A stretch of DNA of 64,000 nucleotides, taken from positions 682,001 to 746,000 of the forward strand of contig NZ_JAKLUA010000001.1 of NCBI RefSeq assembly GCF_022012435.1, in the 5' to 3' direction. The notes beneath the pieces were generated by a model. It searched no databases and was not told the DNA's origin. It saw only the letters and a list, made by a program, of their open reading frames with translations. Numbering within the stretch: position 1 is the stretch's first letter; each line of letters begins with the position of its first letter. Below, one piece after another: positions 26,033-34,293 of the stretch. A program made the translations under genes and the position numbers. This stretch comes from Bradyrhizobium zhengyangense (GTDB taxonomy: Bacteria; Pseudomonadota; Alphaproteobacteria; Rhizobiales; Xanthobacteraceae).

Positions 26033-26515
26033 TCAGAACCCCAGCGCCGCGGCGAGCGCGCCGTGCGGCAGCGACACCTGGAACATGCGCTCGAACACGA
26101 CATAGAGCGCGAGCGCCGTGGCCGCCGCCGTCACCGCCGATAGCAAGACAGATCGATGCCGCGGGATTGCGAGCACCGCGAGAACATAGGCCGCCGACGC
26201 GACATACATCCCGAGCAGCGGGATGGCGGCGACGAAGATTGCCGCCGGCACGAACAGGCCCGCCAGTCGCCGCAGCTCGATCGACGTGATGGCGACGGGA
26301 ACGCTCGCCAGCGAAGCCGCCGGCATCACGCCGCGCGTCAGATTGTAGAGACTGCCGGCGACGATGATGATGCCAGTCAGGAACGGAAATGTGCCTGACT
26401 CGACACCCTCGGTCGACCAGCCGATGCCGTTGTCCAGGCTCTGGACCGCCACAGCGACGCCAAAGCTGCCGGTGAGGATGGCGGTCGCAACTTCGAGGGC
26501 GCGGCGTGAGATCAT
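26033..26515 (-). CDS. tctB: Tripartite tricarboxylate transporter small membrane subunit TctB
   Basis: 160 residues with four hydrophobic helices (ILTGSFGVAVAVQSL, the FPFLTGIIIVAGSLYNL stretch, GLFVPAAIFVAAIPLLGMYV and the final LSAVTAAATALALYVVF). Length and the GTFPFLTGIII segment match TctB. It lies 16 bases downstream of tctC and 10 upstream of tctA, the standard TctC-TctB-TctA order. Confidence 0.88.
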   Translation of the reverse strand: MISRRALEVATAILTGSFGVAVAVQSLDNGIGWSTEGVESGTFPFLTGIIIVAGSLYNLTRGVMPAASLASVPVAITSIELRRLAGLFVPAAIFVAAIPLLGMYVASAAYVLAVLAIPRHRSVLLSAVTAAATALALYVVFERMFQVSLPHGALAAALGF

Positions 26516-26531
26516 GGAAGGCTCCTGATCC

Positions 26532-27524
26532 TCACTTGACCAGCCAGCCCTGCTCGCTTGCCACTTGTTTCACGTGCTCGAGATCCTCCTTGATGAACTT
26601 GTCGAACTCGGCACCGGTCAGGAACGTGTCGACCTGGGAGGTCTTCTCGATGTAGTCCTTCCATTCCGCTGTCGCCTGCACCTTCTTCATGAGGTCGACA
26701 TAGTAGGCAGCCTGCTCCGGCGTGACCTTGCCGGGCAGCCAGACCGTCCGCGGCTGCTCATATTGCTTGATGTCGAGTCCCTGCTCGACGCAGGTCGGAA
26801 CGTCGCCCCAGCCTTCGGTGGCCGTGATCTTGGGACCTTGCGGCAGGTGCTTCGGGCTGAACACGCAGAGCGGACGCTGCGTGCCGCCGCGCCACTGCCC
26901 CAAGCTCTCACTGGGATTGTTGACGTGGGAATCGAGATGCCCGCCGGCGAGCTGCACGGCAGCCTCGGCGCCGCTCTTGAAGGGAATATAGGTGAGCTTG
27001 ACGTGCCCGGTCTTCTCGATCATGCGCGTCAGCACCTCGTCGGTGTCCTTGGACTGCGCGCCGCCCATCTTGAAGTCGCCTGATGCAGCCGCCTTCAGAT
27101 AGTCGCCGGCGGTTTTGTAGGGCGCGTCCTGTTTCACCCAGAGCAGGAACTCGTCCTGCGCCATCGCCGCGATCGGGGTCAGGTCCGTGTAGTTGAAGGC
27201 GACCTTGGAGACGAGCGGCTGCTGCCAGGCGTTCGAGGTGCCGAAGATCACCTTGTAGGGATCGCCGGCGGAGGCCTTGCCGTAGACATAGCCTTCGGCG
27301 CCGCTGCCGCCCCCCTTGTTGACGACGACGATCGGTTGATCCGTCAGCTTGTACTTGGTGATGATGTTTTGCACCGCGCGGGCGAGATTGTCGGTGCCGC
27401 CTCCGGGACCGGCGGTCGCCACAAACTCGATCGGCTTCTGCGGCTGCCACGCCGCGAACGCAGGCATCGGGCCTGCGAGCACGGTCGCGCTGACGGACAA
27501 CAGGAAGAGAGACGTCCCACGCAT
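26532..27524 (-). CDS. tctC: Tripartite tricarboxylate transporter periplasmic binding protein TctC (Bug family)
   Basis: 330 residues. Signal peptide MRGTSLFLLSVSATVLAG ending PAFA-A, then the Bug-family start PIEFVATAGPGGGTDNLARA. The mature domain captures a carboxylate ligand and hands it to TctAB. The ATG at 27524 follows GGAGG. The absence of a known ligand signature leaves the substrate open. First transport gene downstream of the CoA-transferase (55-base gap). Confidence 0.92.
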   Translation of the reverse strand: MRGTSLFLLSVSATVLAGPMPAFAAWQPQKPIEFVATAGPGGGTDNLARAVQNIITKYKLTDQPIVVVNKGGGSGAEGYVYGKASAGDPYKVIFGTSNAWQQPLVSKVAFNYTDLTPIAAMAQDEFLLWVKQDAPYKTAGDYLKAAASGDFKMGGAQSKDTDEVLTRMIEKTGHVKLTYIPFKSGAEAAVQLAGGHLDSHVNNPSESLGQWRGGTQRPLCVFSPKHLPQGPKITATEGWGDVPTCVEQGLDIKQYEQPRTVWLPGKVTPEQAAYYVDLMKKVQATAEWKDYIEKTSQVDTFLTGAEFDKFIKEDLEHVKQVASEQGWLVK

Positions 27525-27579
27525 GATTTCCTCCAACTGATTTTTTCTGTTTTGTTAGATCAATCGTCTCGACGTCCGC

Positions 27580-28839
27580 TCAGGCGACGCGTTCTTCGCG
27601 CTCCCCCGCGGCCGAGACGATTGCACCTTCTTGCTCGAGCGCTTCGATTTGCGTCTGGTCGAAGCCGTGCTCGGCCAGCACCTCGCGCGTATGTTCGCCA
27701 TAGACAGGCGCGCCTGATGCGACCTTGCCCGGGGTCTCCGAGAATTTGACCGGCAGCCCGATCGTCTTGACCGGGCCAAGCGTGGAATGCTCGACCTCTA
27801 CGACCATCTCGCGCGCCAGCGTCTGGGGATCGCTCAAGGCCTCGAGCATGTTGTGCACAGGGCCGCAAGGCACGCCCTTCTCGTCCAGCGCCGCGAGCCA
27901 GTGCGCGCGCGTCTGCGTCCGGAAACGTTCACTCAGGACAGCTTCGAGCTCTTTCAAATTCGCCATGCGGTCGGCGCCAGTGACGAAGCGCGGATCGGCG
28001 GCGAGTTCGCTCGCGCCGAGCGCTTCCAGCATCAGCAGCCAGTGCTTCTTGTTGGCGCCGCCGACCACGAGCCAGCCGTCGGACGCCTCGAACGCCTGAT
28101 ATGGCGCATTGAGCGGATGGGCCGAACCCATCGCGCGCGGCGCGGTGCCGGCGGCGAGCGCAATGGTCGATTGCCAATAGGTCTGCACCAGCGCGGCCTC
28201 ATAGAGCGACGTCTCGACCCACTGCCCCTCCCCGGTCTTCAGGCGATGCGCATAGGCGGCGAGGATGCCCATGCTCGCGAGCAGGCCGGCGGTGATGTCT
28301 GATAGCGGCGGGCCGCATTTGACCGGCGGGCCATCGGGACGCTCGCCGGTGAAGCTCATGATGCCGCTCATGGCCTGCGCGACAAGGTCAAAACCGCGGC
28401 GGTGTTTGTAAGGGCCGGTGCGACCGAAACCAGACAGGGAGCAATAGATCAGAGATGGAAACTGCTTGTGCAGCTCTTCGTAGCCGAAACCCAGCCGTTC
28501 CATCGCGCCCGGCGCAAAATTCTCGACCAGCACGTCGGCGTCTGCGATCAAGCGCCGCAACACCTCCTTGCCGCCATCGGTCTTGAGATCCAGCACGATG
28601 CCCCGCTTGTTGCGGTTCATCATCAGGAACGAAGCGGCCTGGTCACCAATTTTGGGCGGCACCGAATGGCGGGTGTCGTCGCCGTTCGGCCATTTCTCGA
28701 TCTTGATGACGTCGGCGCCCATGTCGGCGAGCATCAAGGTGCAGGTCGGCCCCGCCATGACGTGGGTGAGATCGATAACCTTGAGGCCGGCAAGCGGGCC
28801 GGAGCGGCGTGAGGCGGATTGCGAACGATCGCTTTGCAT
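27580..28839 (-). CDS. CaiB/BaiF family III CoA-transferase
   Basis: 419 residues of the family III CoA-transferase fold: GLKVIDLTHVMAGPTCTLMLADM at the N-terminus, NRNKRGIVLDLK, NFAPGAMERLGFGYE, and GPYKHRRGFD, whose Asp151 matches the catalytic aspartate of formyl-CoA transferase. It moves CoA between carboxylic acids, so it could activate the acid imported by TctABC. Ten bases separate it from the crotonase upstream. It belongs to the GntR-controlled operon. Confidence 0.92.
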   Translation of the reverse strand: MQSDRSQSASRRSGPLAGLKVIDLTHVMAGPTCTLMLADMGADVIKIEKWPNGDDTRHSVPPKIGDQAASFLMMNRNKRGIVLDLKTDGGKEVLRRLIADADVLVENFAPGAMERLGFGYEELHKQFPSLIYCSLSGFGRTGPYKHRRGFDLVAQAMSGIMSFTGERPDGPPVKCGPPLSDITAGLLASMGILAAYAHRLKTGEGQWVETSLYEAALVQTYWQSTIALAAGTAPRAMGSAHPLNAPYQAFEASDGWLVVGGANKKHWLLMLEALGASELAADPRFVTGADRMANLKELEAVLSERFRTQTRAHWLAALDEKGVPCGPVHNMLEALSDPQTLAREMVVEVEHSTLGPVKTIGLPVKFSETPGKVASGAPVYGEHTREVLAEHGFDQTQIEALEQEGAIVSAAGEREERVA

Positions 28840-28848
28840 CGGGGCGTC

Positions 28849-29643
28849 CTATTGTCCGCGCCACTGCGGGGCGCGTTTGCTGAGGAAAGCATCGAGCCCT
28901 TCGCGAAAATCCTGGCTCGTGTAGCACATCAGGATGAGGTCTTCGCCTTCGTCCCGCGTCAGCCGCCGTTGCAGGCGGGCGACCGCCTGCTTGGTCGCGT
29001 TCAGCGTCAGCGGCGCATGGCTGGCAACGAGGCGCGCGACCTCGTCGGCGCGCTTGTCGAGCGCCGCAAGGTCCTCGACGACCTCACCAAGCAGCCCGAT
29101 TCCTGCGGCCTCGGCTGCATCGACCAGCCGCGCTGTGAAGATCAGATCCTTGACCCGCGCCGCCCCGATCAGCGCAGTGAGACGGCTGACATTGGACATC
29201 GAGAGGCAATTGCCGAGCGTCCGGGCAATGGGAAAGCCGATCTTGGTGCTCGATGTGCCGATGCGCAGGTCGCAGGCGGCGGCAATGCCCGCCCCGCCGC
29301 CGGTGCAGAAGCCGTTGATCGCGGCGATGGTGGGCACCCGGCATTGTTCGAGCGTGGTGAGCACCCGATCGATCCGGTTCTCGTAGTCGATCGAGTCCTG
29401 CGGCGTTTTGAACTCGCGGAACTGGTTGATGTCGGTGCCTGAGGCGAAGGCCTTGTCGCCGGCCCCGCGCAGCACGAGCACCTTGATGGACCTGTCGTCA
29501 TTGGCCTGCTCGCAAATCGCCGCGAGCCGCTCATACATGGCGAAGGTGAAGGCGTTGCGCGCCTGCGGGCGGTTGAACGTGATCAGTCCGATCCCGTCCC
29601 TGCATTCAAAAACGAGGTCGTCCGCCGCTACGGCTTGGTCCAT
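28849..29643 (-). CDS. Crotonase-fold protein (enoyl-CoA hydratase/isomerase family) lacking canonical catalytic Glu
   Basis: 264 residues of the crotonase superfamily: FNRPQARNAFT, an oxyanion segment AFASGTDINQF and NGFCTGGGAGIAAACDL. Aligned by eye to rat mitochondrial enoyl-CoA hydratase, both catalytic glutamates are replaced (the GGCELA Glu is Gly, the QPEI Glu is Ile). A standard hydratase is therefore unlikely; a decarboxylase, lyase, isomerase or hydrolase of the superfamily is possible. Upstream in-frame TTG extends over the operators, so ATG 29643 is used. First gene of the operon. Confidence 0.88.
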   Translation of the reverse strand: MDQAVAADDLVFECRDGIGLITFNRPQARNAFTFAMYERLAAICEQANDDRSIKVLVLRGAGDKAFASGTDINQFREFKTPQDSIDYENRIDRVLTTLEQCRVPTIAAINGFCTGGGAGIAAACDLRIGTSSTKIGFPIARTLGNCLSMSNVSRLTALIGAARVKDLIFTARLVDAAEAAGIGLLGEVVEDLAALDKRADEVARLVASHAPLTLNATKQAVARLQRRLTRDEGEDLILMCYTSQDFREGLDAFLSKRAPQWRGQ

Positions 29644-29667
29644 TTCCTCGATCCCATCTGTTTTTGC

Positions 29668-29685
29668 ATTTTTGAATGCAAAAGT
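29668..29685. promoter_or_regulatory. Probable GntR operator, site 2
   Basis: ATTTTTGAATGCAAAAGT matches the palindrome at 29730 in 16 of 18 positions. It lies 25 bases before the crotonase ATG, so bound regulator would block the operon. A partly overlapping arrangement, TTTTGCATT-tttg-AATGCAAAA (29662-29683), is a perfect 9-bp inverted repeat. Confidence 0.65.
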
Positions 29686-29729
29686 TGTGATTTTCAAGAT
29701 ATAATTACCTAACTTTCGTCTATTGGATC

Positions 29730-29747
29730 ATTTTTGAATTCAAAAAT
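29730..29747. promoter_or_regulatory. Probable GntR operator, site 1
   Basis: ATTTTTGAATTCAAAAAT is a perfect 18-bp palindrome ending 11 bases before the GntR start codon. It lies 62 bases from site 2, about six helical turns, so two dimers could bind the same face of the DNA. GntR proteins commonly repress their own gene and the divergent operon. Confidence 0.7.
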
Positions 29748-29758
29748 AGAGATGTCCC

Positions 29759-30424
29759 ATGCTGCATGAGGAGGTCGTTGGCCGCATCCGCGACATTCTG
29801 CTCGACGGCGAGATCCCGCCGGGCGCGCGGATTCCAGAGCGCGAGCTGTGCGAACGGCTGGAGATCTCGCGCACGCCGCTGCGCGAAGCGCTCAAGGTGC
29901 TGGCGGCCGAGGGCCTCGTTCAGCTGCTGCCGCATCGCGGCTCGCGCGCGGCAAAGCTGACCGACAAGGACATGCGCGACCTCTTCGAGGTCTGCCAGGG
30001 CCTCGAGGCGCTGGCGGGCGAGCTCGCCTGCGAGCGCATCACTGATCGCGAGATTGCGGACATTGCCGCGGCGCACGCCGCCATGGTGCAGCATTATCGC
30101 GAAGGCGATCTGATCCAGTATTATCGCGGCAACCGCGCCATCCACGAGGGGATCGTCAACGCCGCCGGCAATCCCGTGCTTGCGGGGCTCTACGCATCGG
30201 TGACCGCGCGCATCCGCCGCGCCCGCTACGTCACGCCGATGACGCCACAGCGCTGGGCCCTCGCCGTCAGCGAGCACGAAGCCATCCTGAACGCACTCCA
30301 GCGCCGCGACGGCGCCGGCCTCTCGCACATCTTGCGCGCGCATCTGCGCCACAAGCGCGAAGAGGTCTTGCAGGCGGGCTTTGCGGAAACGGAATCGAGC
30401 GAGCCCACGCTGAAGATTGCGTGA
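29759..30424 (+). CDS. GntR family transcriptional regulator (FCD/FadR subfamily)
   Basis: 221 residues. N-terminal winged helix (IRDILLDGEIPPGARIPERE, then LEISRTPLREALKVLAAEGL) and a C-terminal FCD ligand domain containing the conserved DLFEVCQGLE and metal-binding histidines, e.g. RAIHEGI and EHEAIL. FCD regulators usually sense small carboxylates. It is divergent from the crotonase/CoA-transferase/tctCBA/pdxA-like operon, with two matching palindromes between. It probably represses that operon and itself until its ligand is present. Confidence 0.92.
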   Translation: MLHEEVVGRIRDILLDGEIPPGARIPERELCERLEISRTPLREALKVLAAEGLVQLLPHRGSRAAKLTDKDMRDLFEVCQGLEALAGELACERITDREIADIAAAHAAMVQHYREGDLIQYYRGNRAIHEGIVNAAGNPVLAGLYASVTARIRRARYVTPMTPQRWALAVSEHEAILNALQRRDGAGLSHILRAHLRHKREEVLQAGFAETESSEPTLKIA

Positions 30425-30442
30425 GGCGGCCTCCCTCGCCTG

Positions 30443-31369
30443 CTAGGCGCGGTTGCCGAACAGACCGAGCGTGACCGACCGCAGCCAGCGGTGGGCGGGA
30501 TCGCGATGGTAGCGCTCGTGCCAGTATTGGGCGATCTCGATCCGCGGCAATGCGACCGGCGTCTTGAACACGGTCATCCCGAGCGGTTCGGCGAGGATCG
30601 CGGCAAGGTTGGCGGGCAAGGTCGCAACCCCGTCGGTTTGCGAGGCGACGATCGCACCGGCAATGAAGCTCGGCACCTGCAACAGGATATTTGTGCGCGC
30701 GATTGCGCGCGTCAGCACGCGCTGCGTTTCGAGATGGGCCGCATGCCCGGTCTCGGACGCGGTGATCAGGATATGGTTCTCGTCGAGGAATCCCCGCCGC
30801 GTGCGCGCCGCCGACGGCCTCGGATGGCCGCGCCGCACGACGCTTGCGTAGCCGTCGGAATAGAGCCGCTGCGAGCGAAGATGCCCGGCCGCGCGCGGCA
30901 AGGCGCCGAGAGCAAGGTCCGCCTCTCCCGACGCCAGCTTGACGGCAAAGTGCCGGGAATCGAGCGGGATTGCGCGCACCTGGACATGCGGCGCGAGTTC
31001 GGAAAGACGCGCGACCAAAGGCGGCAGGAACCGCACCATGCCGACGTCGGTCAGAAGCAGACTGAAGGTCTTCTCGGATTTCGCGGGATCGAACGGCAGC
31101 CGCTCCTGCCAGAGCCGATCCGCCATCTCGAGCAGGGCGCGGATTTGCTCAGCCATCTCGACGGTACGTGCCGTCGGCTGCACGCCGCTGCCGCGCCGCA
31201 CGAACAGGGGATCGTCGAAACGCAGCCGCAGGCGCGCCAGCAGCTTGCTGATCGCGGGCTGCGTCGTCTCGAGGCTCACGGCCGCGCGCGTGATGCTGCC
31301 CTCGCGGATCAAGGCGTCGAGCACGCGCAAGTCGCGGAAGTCGATCCCGGAAGATTCCATTGTTGGCAT
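30443..31369 (-). CDS. LysR family transcriptional regulator
   Basis: 308 residues: an N-terminal LysR winged helix (DLRVLDALIREGSITRAAVS onward) and a substrate-binding co-inducer domain. The ATG at 31369 is placed nine bases after AGGGA; ATG 31378 is the alternative. It is divergent from the binding-protein-like gene at 31467 with a 97-base gap, the usual layout for a LysR regulator and its target, so an inducer related to that gene is likely. Convergent with gntR. Confidence 0.9.
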   Translation of the reverse strand: MPTMESSGIDFRDLRVLDALIREGSITRAAVSLETTQPAISKLLARLRLRFDDPLFVRRGSGVQPTARTVEMAEQIRALLEMADRLWQERLPFDPAKSEKTFSLLLTDVGMVRFLPPLVARLSELAPHVQVRAIPLDSRHFAVKLASGEADLALGALPRAAGHLRSQRLYSDGYASVVRRGHPRPSAARTRRGFLDENHILITASETGHAAHLETQRVLTRAIARTNILLQVPSFIAGAIVASQTDGVATLPANLAAILAEPLGMTVFKTPVALPRIEIAQYWHERYHRDPAHRWLRSVTLGLFGNRA

Positions 31370-31466
31370 GTGAAACATTCCCTGGCGGCCATGGATTGAG
31401 CTTCGCGCTTTGCTATCCTGTCGTCAATCGAACGGTCGAAAGACCGCAGCCGACACGGAGGACGCC

Positions 31467-32342
31467 ATGACCAAATTCGTGATCGAGTCTCACTTCCGCC
31501 TGCAGGAATGGGTGGCCGAGGAGAAGGGCTACTTCCGCGATGAAGGGCTCGATTACGAGTTCCGCGAGCTGATCCGCTCGACCGAGGGCCAGCACCACAA
31601 CAAGGTCAATGAAGGTGCCTTCCAGAGCATCGAGAAGGGCCGCAAGGCCGACGTCAGCTGCGCCTGCCACTGGACCGTCAACGTCGCCGCCTCGAACGGT
31701 CACGCCAAGCTCTACGCCGACGTCTATTCGGTCGCACCTTCAGGCATCTTCGTTCCCGCGGATTCGACGATCCGCACACCCGCCGATCTCGCCGGTGTAC
31801 CGATCTCGGTCGGCTTCCAGTCAGGCAGCCATTATTCGACGATCCAGGCGCTCGAGCCGTATCTTGCGCCCGGCCAGATCAATCTCACCTTCGAGGACGG
31901 CATGCTCTTCCGGCGGATGGAGCTGCTGTTCGAAGGCAAGAGCGAGGCAGCCTCTTTATTCAACGGCCCCTATTATTTCGCGGAGCAGCTCGGCTATCGC
32001 AAGATCATCGATACGACGTTCATGATCGCGTCCATGATCAATGGCGATCCGGCGCCCGAAGACATCAAGCGCTACTTCCGCGCGCTGAGGAAGGCTCAGC
32101 GCGACATCGACCTGCGTCCTGAGCTGTTCACGCACTACTACAAGAATGAATTCCCGGACCGCTTCCACGCAGCCATGGACACCAGGCGCTGGGGCCCGGG
32201 CGAGCGCATCGTGTTCGAACCCTATACGCGCGAAATCTACGAGCAGTCGTTCGACTGGATCGAGAAGCACGGGATCTTCAAGGACGGTACGATGGGGGAC
32301 GGCAGCTACGACAAGGCAACGGTGGCGTTCGGGAGAATTTGA
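31467..32342 (+). CDS. Periplasmic-binding-protein-like (type 2) domain protein without signal peptide
   Basis: 291 residues that resemble solute-binding proteins of the nitrate/sulfonate/NMT1 group (RTPADLAGVPISVGFQSGSH, FEDGMLFRRMELLFEGKSEA). No N-terminal signal peptide or lipobox is present from ATG 31467, which follows GGAGGACGCC, so it should be cytoplasmic. Residues 62-69 read DVSCACHW (Cys65, Cys67, His68) where binding proteins normally have no metal ligands; QHH lies at 42-44. Enzymes of this fold exist (pyrimidine synthase, dihydroxyphthalate decarboxylase). Function unknown. Convergent with the HAD gene; divergent from LysR. Confidence 0.8.
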   Translation: MTKFVIESHFRLQEWVAEEKGYFRDEGLDYEFRELIRSTEGQHHNKVNEGAFQSIEKGRKADVSCACHWTVNVAASNGHAKLYADVYSVAPSGIFVPADSTIRTPADLAGVPISVGFQSGSHYSTIQALEPYLAPGQINLTFEDGMLFRRMELLFEGKSEAASLFNGPYYFAEQLGYRKIIDTTFMIASMINGDPAPEDIKRYFRALRKAQRDIDLRPELFTHYYKNEFPDRFHAAMDTRRWGPGERIVFEPYTREIYEQSFDWIEKHGIFKDGTMGDGSYDKATVAFGRI

Positions 32343-32349
32343 GCGCTCG

Positions 32350-33069
32350 TTAGCAGCCGAGCTTGTCGGCGATGCCGCCAAAATCCTTCGCGATGATGTC
32401 CCAATTGCCAGTCGCGTCGAAATCGACCTTCTGCAACGGCCCGTACTCAGTCGGCCGCGCGACGAACGCGGTCTTGAGACCGTACTTCTGCGCAGCGGCG
32501 AGATCGCCATTGTGGGCGGCGACCATCATCACCTGCTCGGGCTTGAGGCCGAGAAGCTTTGCGGCGCCGAGATAGGTTTCGGGATCGGGCTTGTAGTGCT
32601 CGAACAGCTCGGCCGACATGATGAGGTCCCAGGGCAGGCCTGCGAACTTCGCCATGTTGGTGAGCAATGCGACGTTGCCGTTCGACAGCGGCGCGATCAC
32701 GAATTTGGTCTTCAGCCGTGTCAGGCCGGCGACGCTGTCGGGCCAGGGATTGAGGCGGTGCCAGCCCTTGGTGAGATGATCGAGATCGGTATCGGTGAGG
32801 CCCTTGATCGCGAACTTCTCGACCAGCTTTTCCAGCGAGCGGCGATGCAGATCGTCGAGCATGACATAACCGCGCTCGGGATGCTCACGTACGTCCTGCA
32901 TCGAGGCGACATACATGCCGCGCCAGCCATCGACGAGCGCGGTCCAGTCGGCGTTGATGCCGCGGCCCTTCCCCCACCACATGAAGTCGGTGATCAGGCT
33001 GGTGCGCCAGTCCACGACGGTACCGAACACGTCGAAGATCAGGGCTTTGACGGCGGAGAGATCGGACAT
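32350..33069 (-). CDS. Type II haloacid dehalogenase (HAD superfamily)
   Basis: 239 residues. Motif I is FDVFGTVVDWR (nucleophilic Asp13), followed by the LSNGN motif II, the KPDPETYLGAAKLLGL Lys motif and VAAHNGDLAAA motif IV. The layout and length match L-2-haloacid dehalogenases. It hydrolyses 2-haloalkanoates, although phosphatase activity cannot be excluded. Its stop lies eight bases from that of the binding-protein-like gene on the other strand. Confidence 0.88.
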   Translation of the reverse strand: MSDLSAVKALIFDVFGTVVDWRTSLITDFMWWGKGRGINADWTALVDGWRGMYVASMQDVREHPERGYVMLDDLHRRSLEKLVEKFAIKGLTDTDLDHLTKGWHRLNPWPDSVAGLTRLKTKFVIAPLSNGNVALLTNMAKFAGLPWDLIMSAELFEHYKPDPETYLGAAKLLGLKPEQVMMVAAHNGDLAAAQKYGLKTAFVARPTEYGPLQKVDFDATGNWDIIAKDFGGIADKLGC

Positions 33070-33095
33070 GGGCGCTTCCCCTGATTATTCTTGTT

Positions 33096-33203
33096 GTCGT
33101 TCCGGGGCGCGCAGAGCGCGAACCCGGAATCCAGAAGTTGTGGCGCGAGATTCCGGGTTCTCCGGGCCGCGCGCTTCGCGCGGTCCCGTCGCCCCGGAAT
33201 GAC
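33096..33203. repeat. Intergenic palindromic repeat element
   Basis: Outer arms GTCGTTCCGGGGCG (33096-33109) and CGCCCCGGAATGAC (33190-33203) pair in 13 of 14 positions. Inside are perfect inner arms GAACCCGGAATC (33120-33131) and GATTCCGGGTTC (33149-33160), and a further GCGCGC/GCGCGC hairpin. This matches the nested palindromic repeats scattered through Bradyrhizobium genomes. It ends eight bases before the glpX stop on the opposite strand. Confidence 0.8.
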
Positions 33204-33211
33204 GGAGGCAC

Positions 33212-34213
33212 CTAGTCCAAATGGAACTTCGCGAGCTCGCGGTGTTCGGCCTTGATGTAGCGCACGGTGCCCGTGACGGAGCGCATCACCACCGTCTCGG
33301 TCTCGATTACGCCGTCCTTGCGGAATTTGACGCCCGACAGCAGTGAACCGGTCGTGACGCCGGTGGCGGCGAACAAGCAGTCGCCGCGCGCCATGTCCTC
33401 GATGCCGTAGATCATCTTGGGATCGTTGACGCCCATCTTGGCGGCGCGCTCGATCTTCTCACCGGAATCGAGGATCAGCCGGCACTGCATCTGGCCACCG
33501 ATGCAGCGTAGCGCCACGGCCGCGAGCACGCCTTCCGGCGCGCCGCCAGTGCCGAGATACATGTCGACGCCGGTGTTGTCAGGGTCGGCGGTGTGGATCA
33601 CGCCGGCAACGTCGCCGTCGGTGATGAGGCGGACGGCAGCGCCGGTCGAGCGCACGCTCTCGATGATGCTGGCATGACGGGGACGGTCGAGCACGAGCAC
33701 AGTGATGCCCTCAGGCTTGACGCCCTTGGCCTTGGCGAGACGGCGGACGTTTTCGGCCGGCGATGCGTCGAGCTCGACGACACCCTTGTCGTAGCCCGGA
33801 CCGATCGCGAGCTTCTGCATGTAGACGTCGGGCGCGTGCAGCAGCGTGCCGCCGTCGGCCATCGCCATGGTGGCGATCGAGCCCGGCATGTTCTTGGCGC
33901 ACAGCGTGGTGCCTTCGAGCGGGTCGACCGCGATATCGACCTCGGGGCCGGCATTGACGCCGACCTTCTCGCCGATGAAGAGCATCGGCGCTTCGTCGCG
34001 CTCGCCCTCGCCGATCACGATGGTGCCCTGGATCGGCAGCTTGTTGAGCTCGCGGCGCATCGCGTCGACGGCGGCCTGATCGGCGGCCTTCTCCTGCCCG
34101 TGCCCGCGCAGCCGCGCCGACGACACCGCCGCCCGCTCCGTTACGCGCACGATCTCCAGCGTGAGAATGCGCTCGAGCAATGCTTGCGGCGGCACTGAAA
34201 TATGGGTCGACAT
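33212..34213 (-). CDS. glpX: Class II fructose-1,6-bisphosphatase
   Basis: 333 residues. Hydrolyses fructose 1,6-bisphosphate in gluconeogenesis and, in autotrophs, the Calvin cycle. GlpX signatures are visible: GEGERDEAPML, DPLEGTTLCAKN (phosphate and metal binding), and GTGGAPEGVLAA. Third gene of the aminotransferase-hom-glpX run, all on the minus strand with an 80-base gap from hom. Confidence 0.94.
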   Translation of the reverse strand: MSTHISVPPQALLERILTLEIVRVTERAAVSSARLRGHGQEKAADQAAVDAMRRELNKLPIQGTIVIGEGERDEAPMLFIGEKVGVNAGPEVDIAVDPLEGTTLCAKNMPGSIATMAMADGGTLLHAPDVYMQKLAIGPGYDKGVVELDASPAENVRRLAKAKGVKPEGITVLVLDRPRHASIIESVRSTGAAVRLITDGDVAGVIHTADPDNTGVDMYLGTGGAPEGVLAAVALRCIGGQMQCRLILDSGEKIERAAKMGVNDPKMIYGIEDMARGDCLFAATGVTTGSLLSGVKFRKDGVIETETVVMRSVTGTVRYIKAEHRELAKFHLD

Positions 34214-34293
34214 CGGCTAACTCCTTCGAAACGTTTGAGACGGAAATCTCCGTCCGCATCAACTCGTAACACCCACAGTTCGTTCGAACCGTG

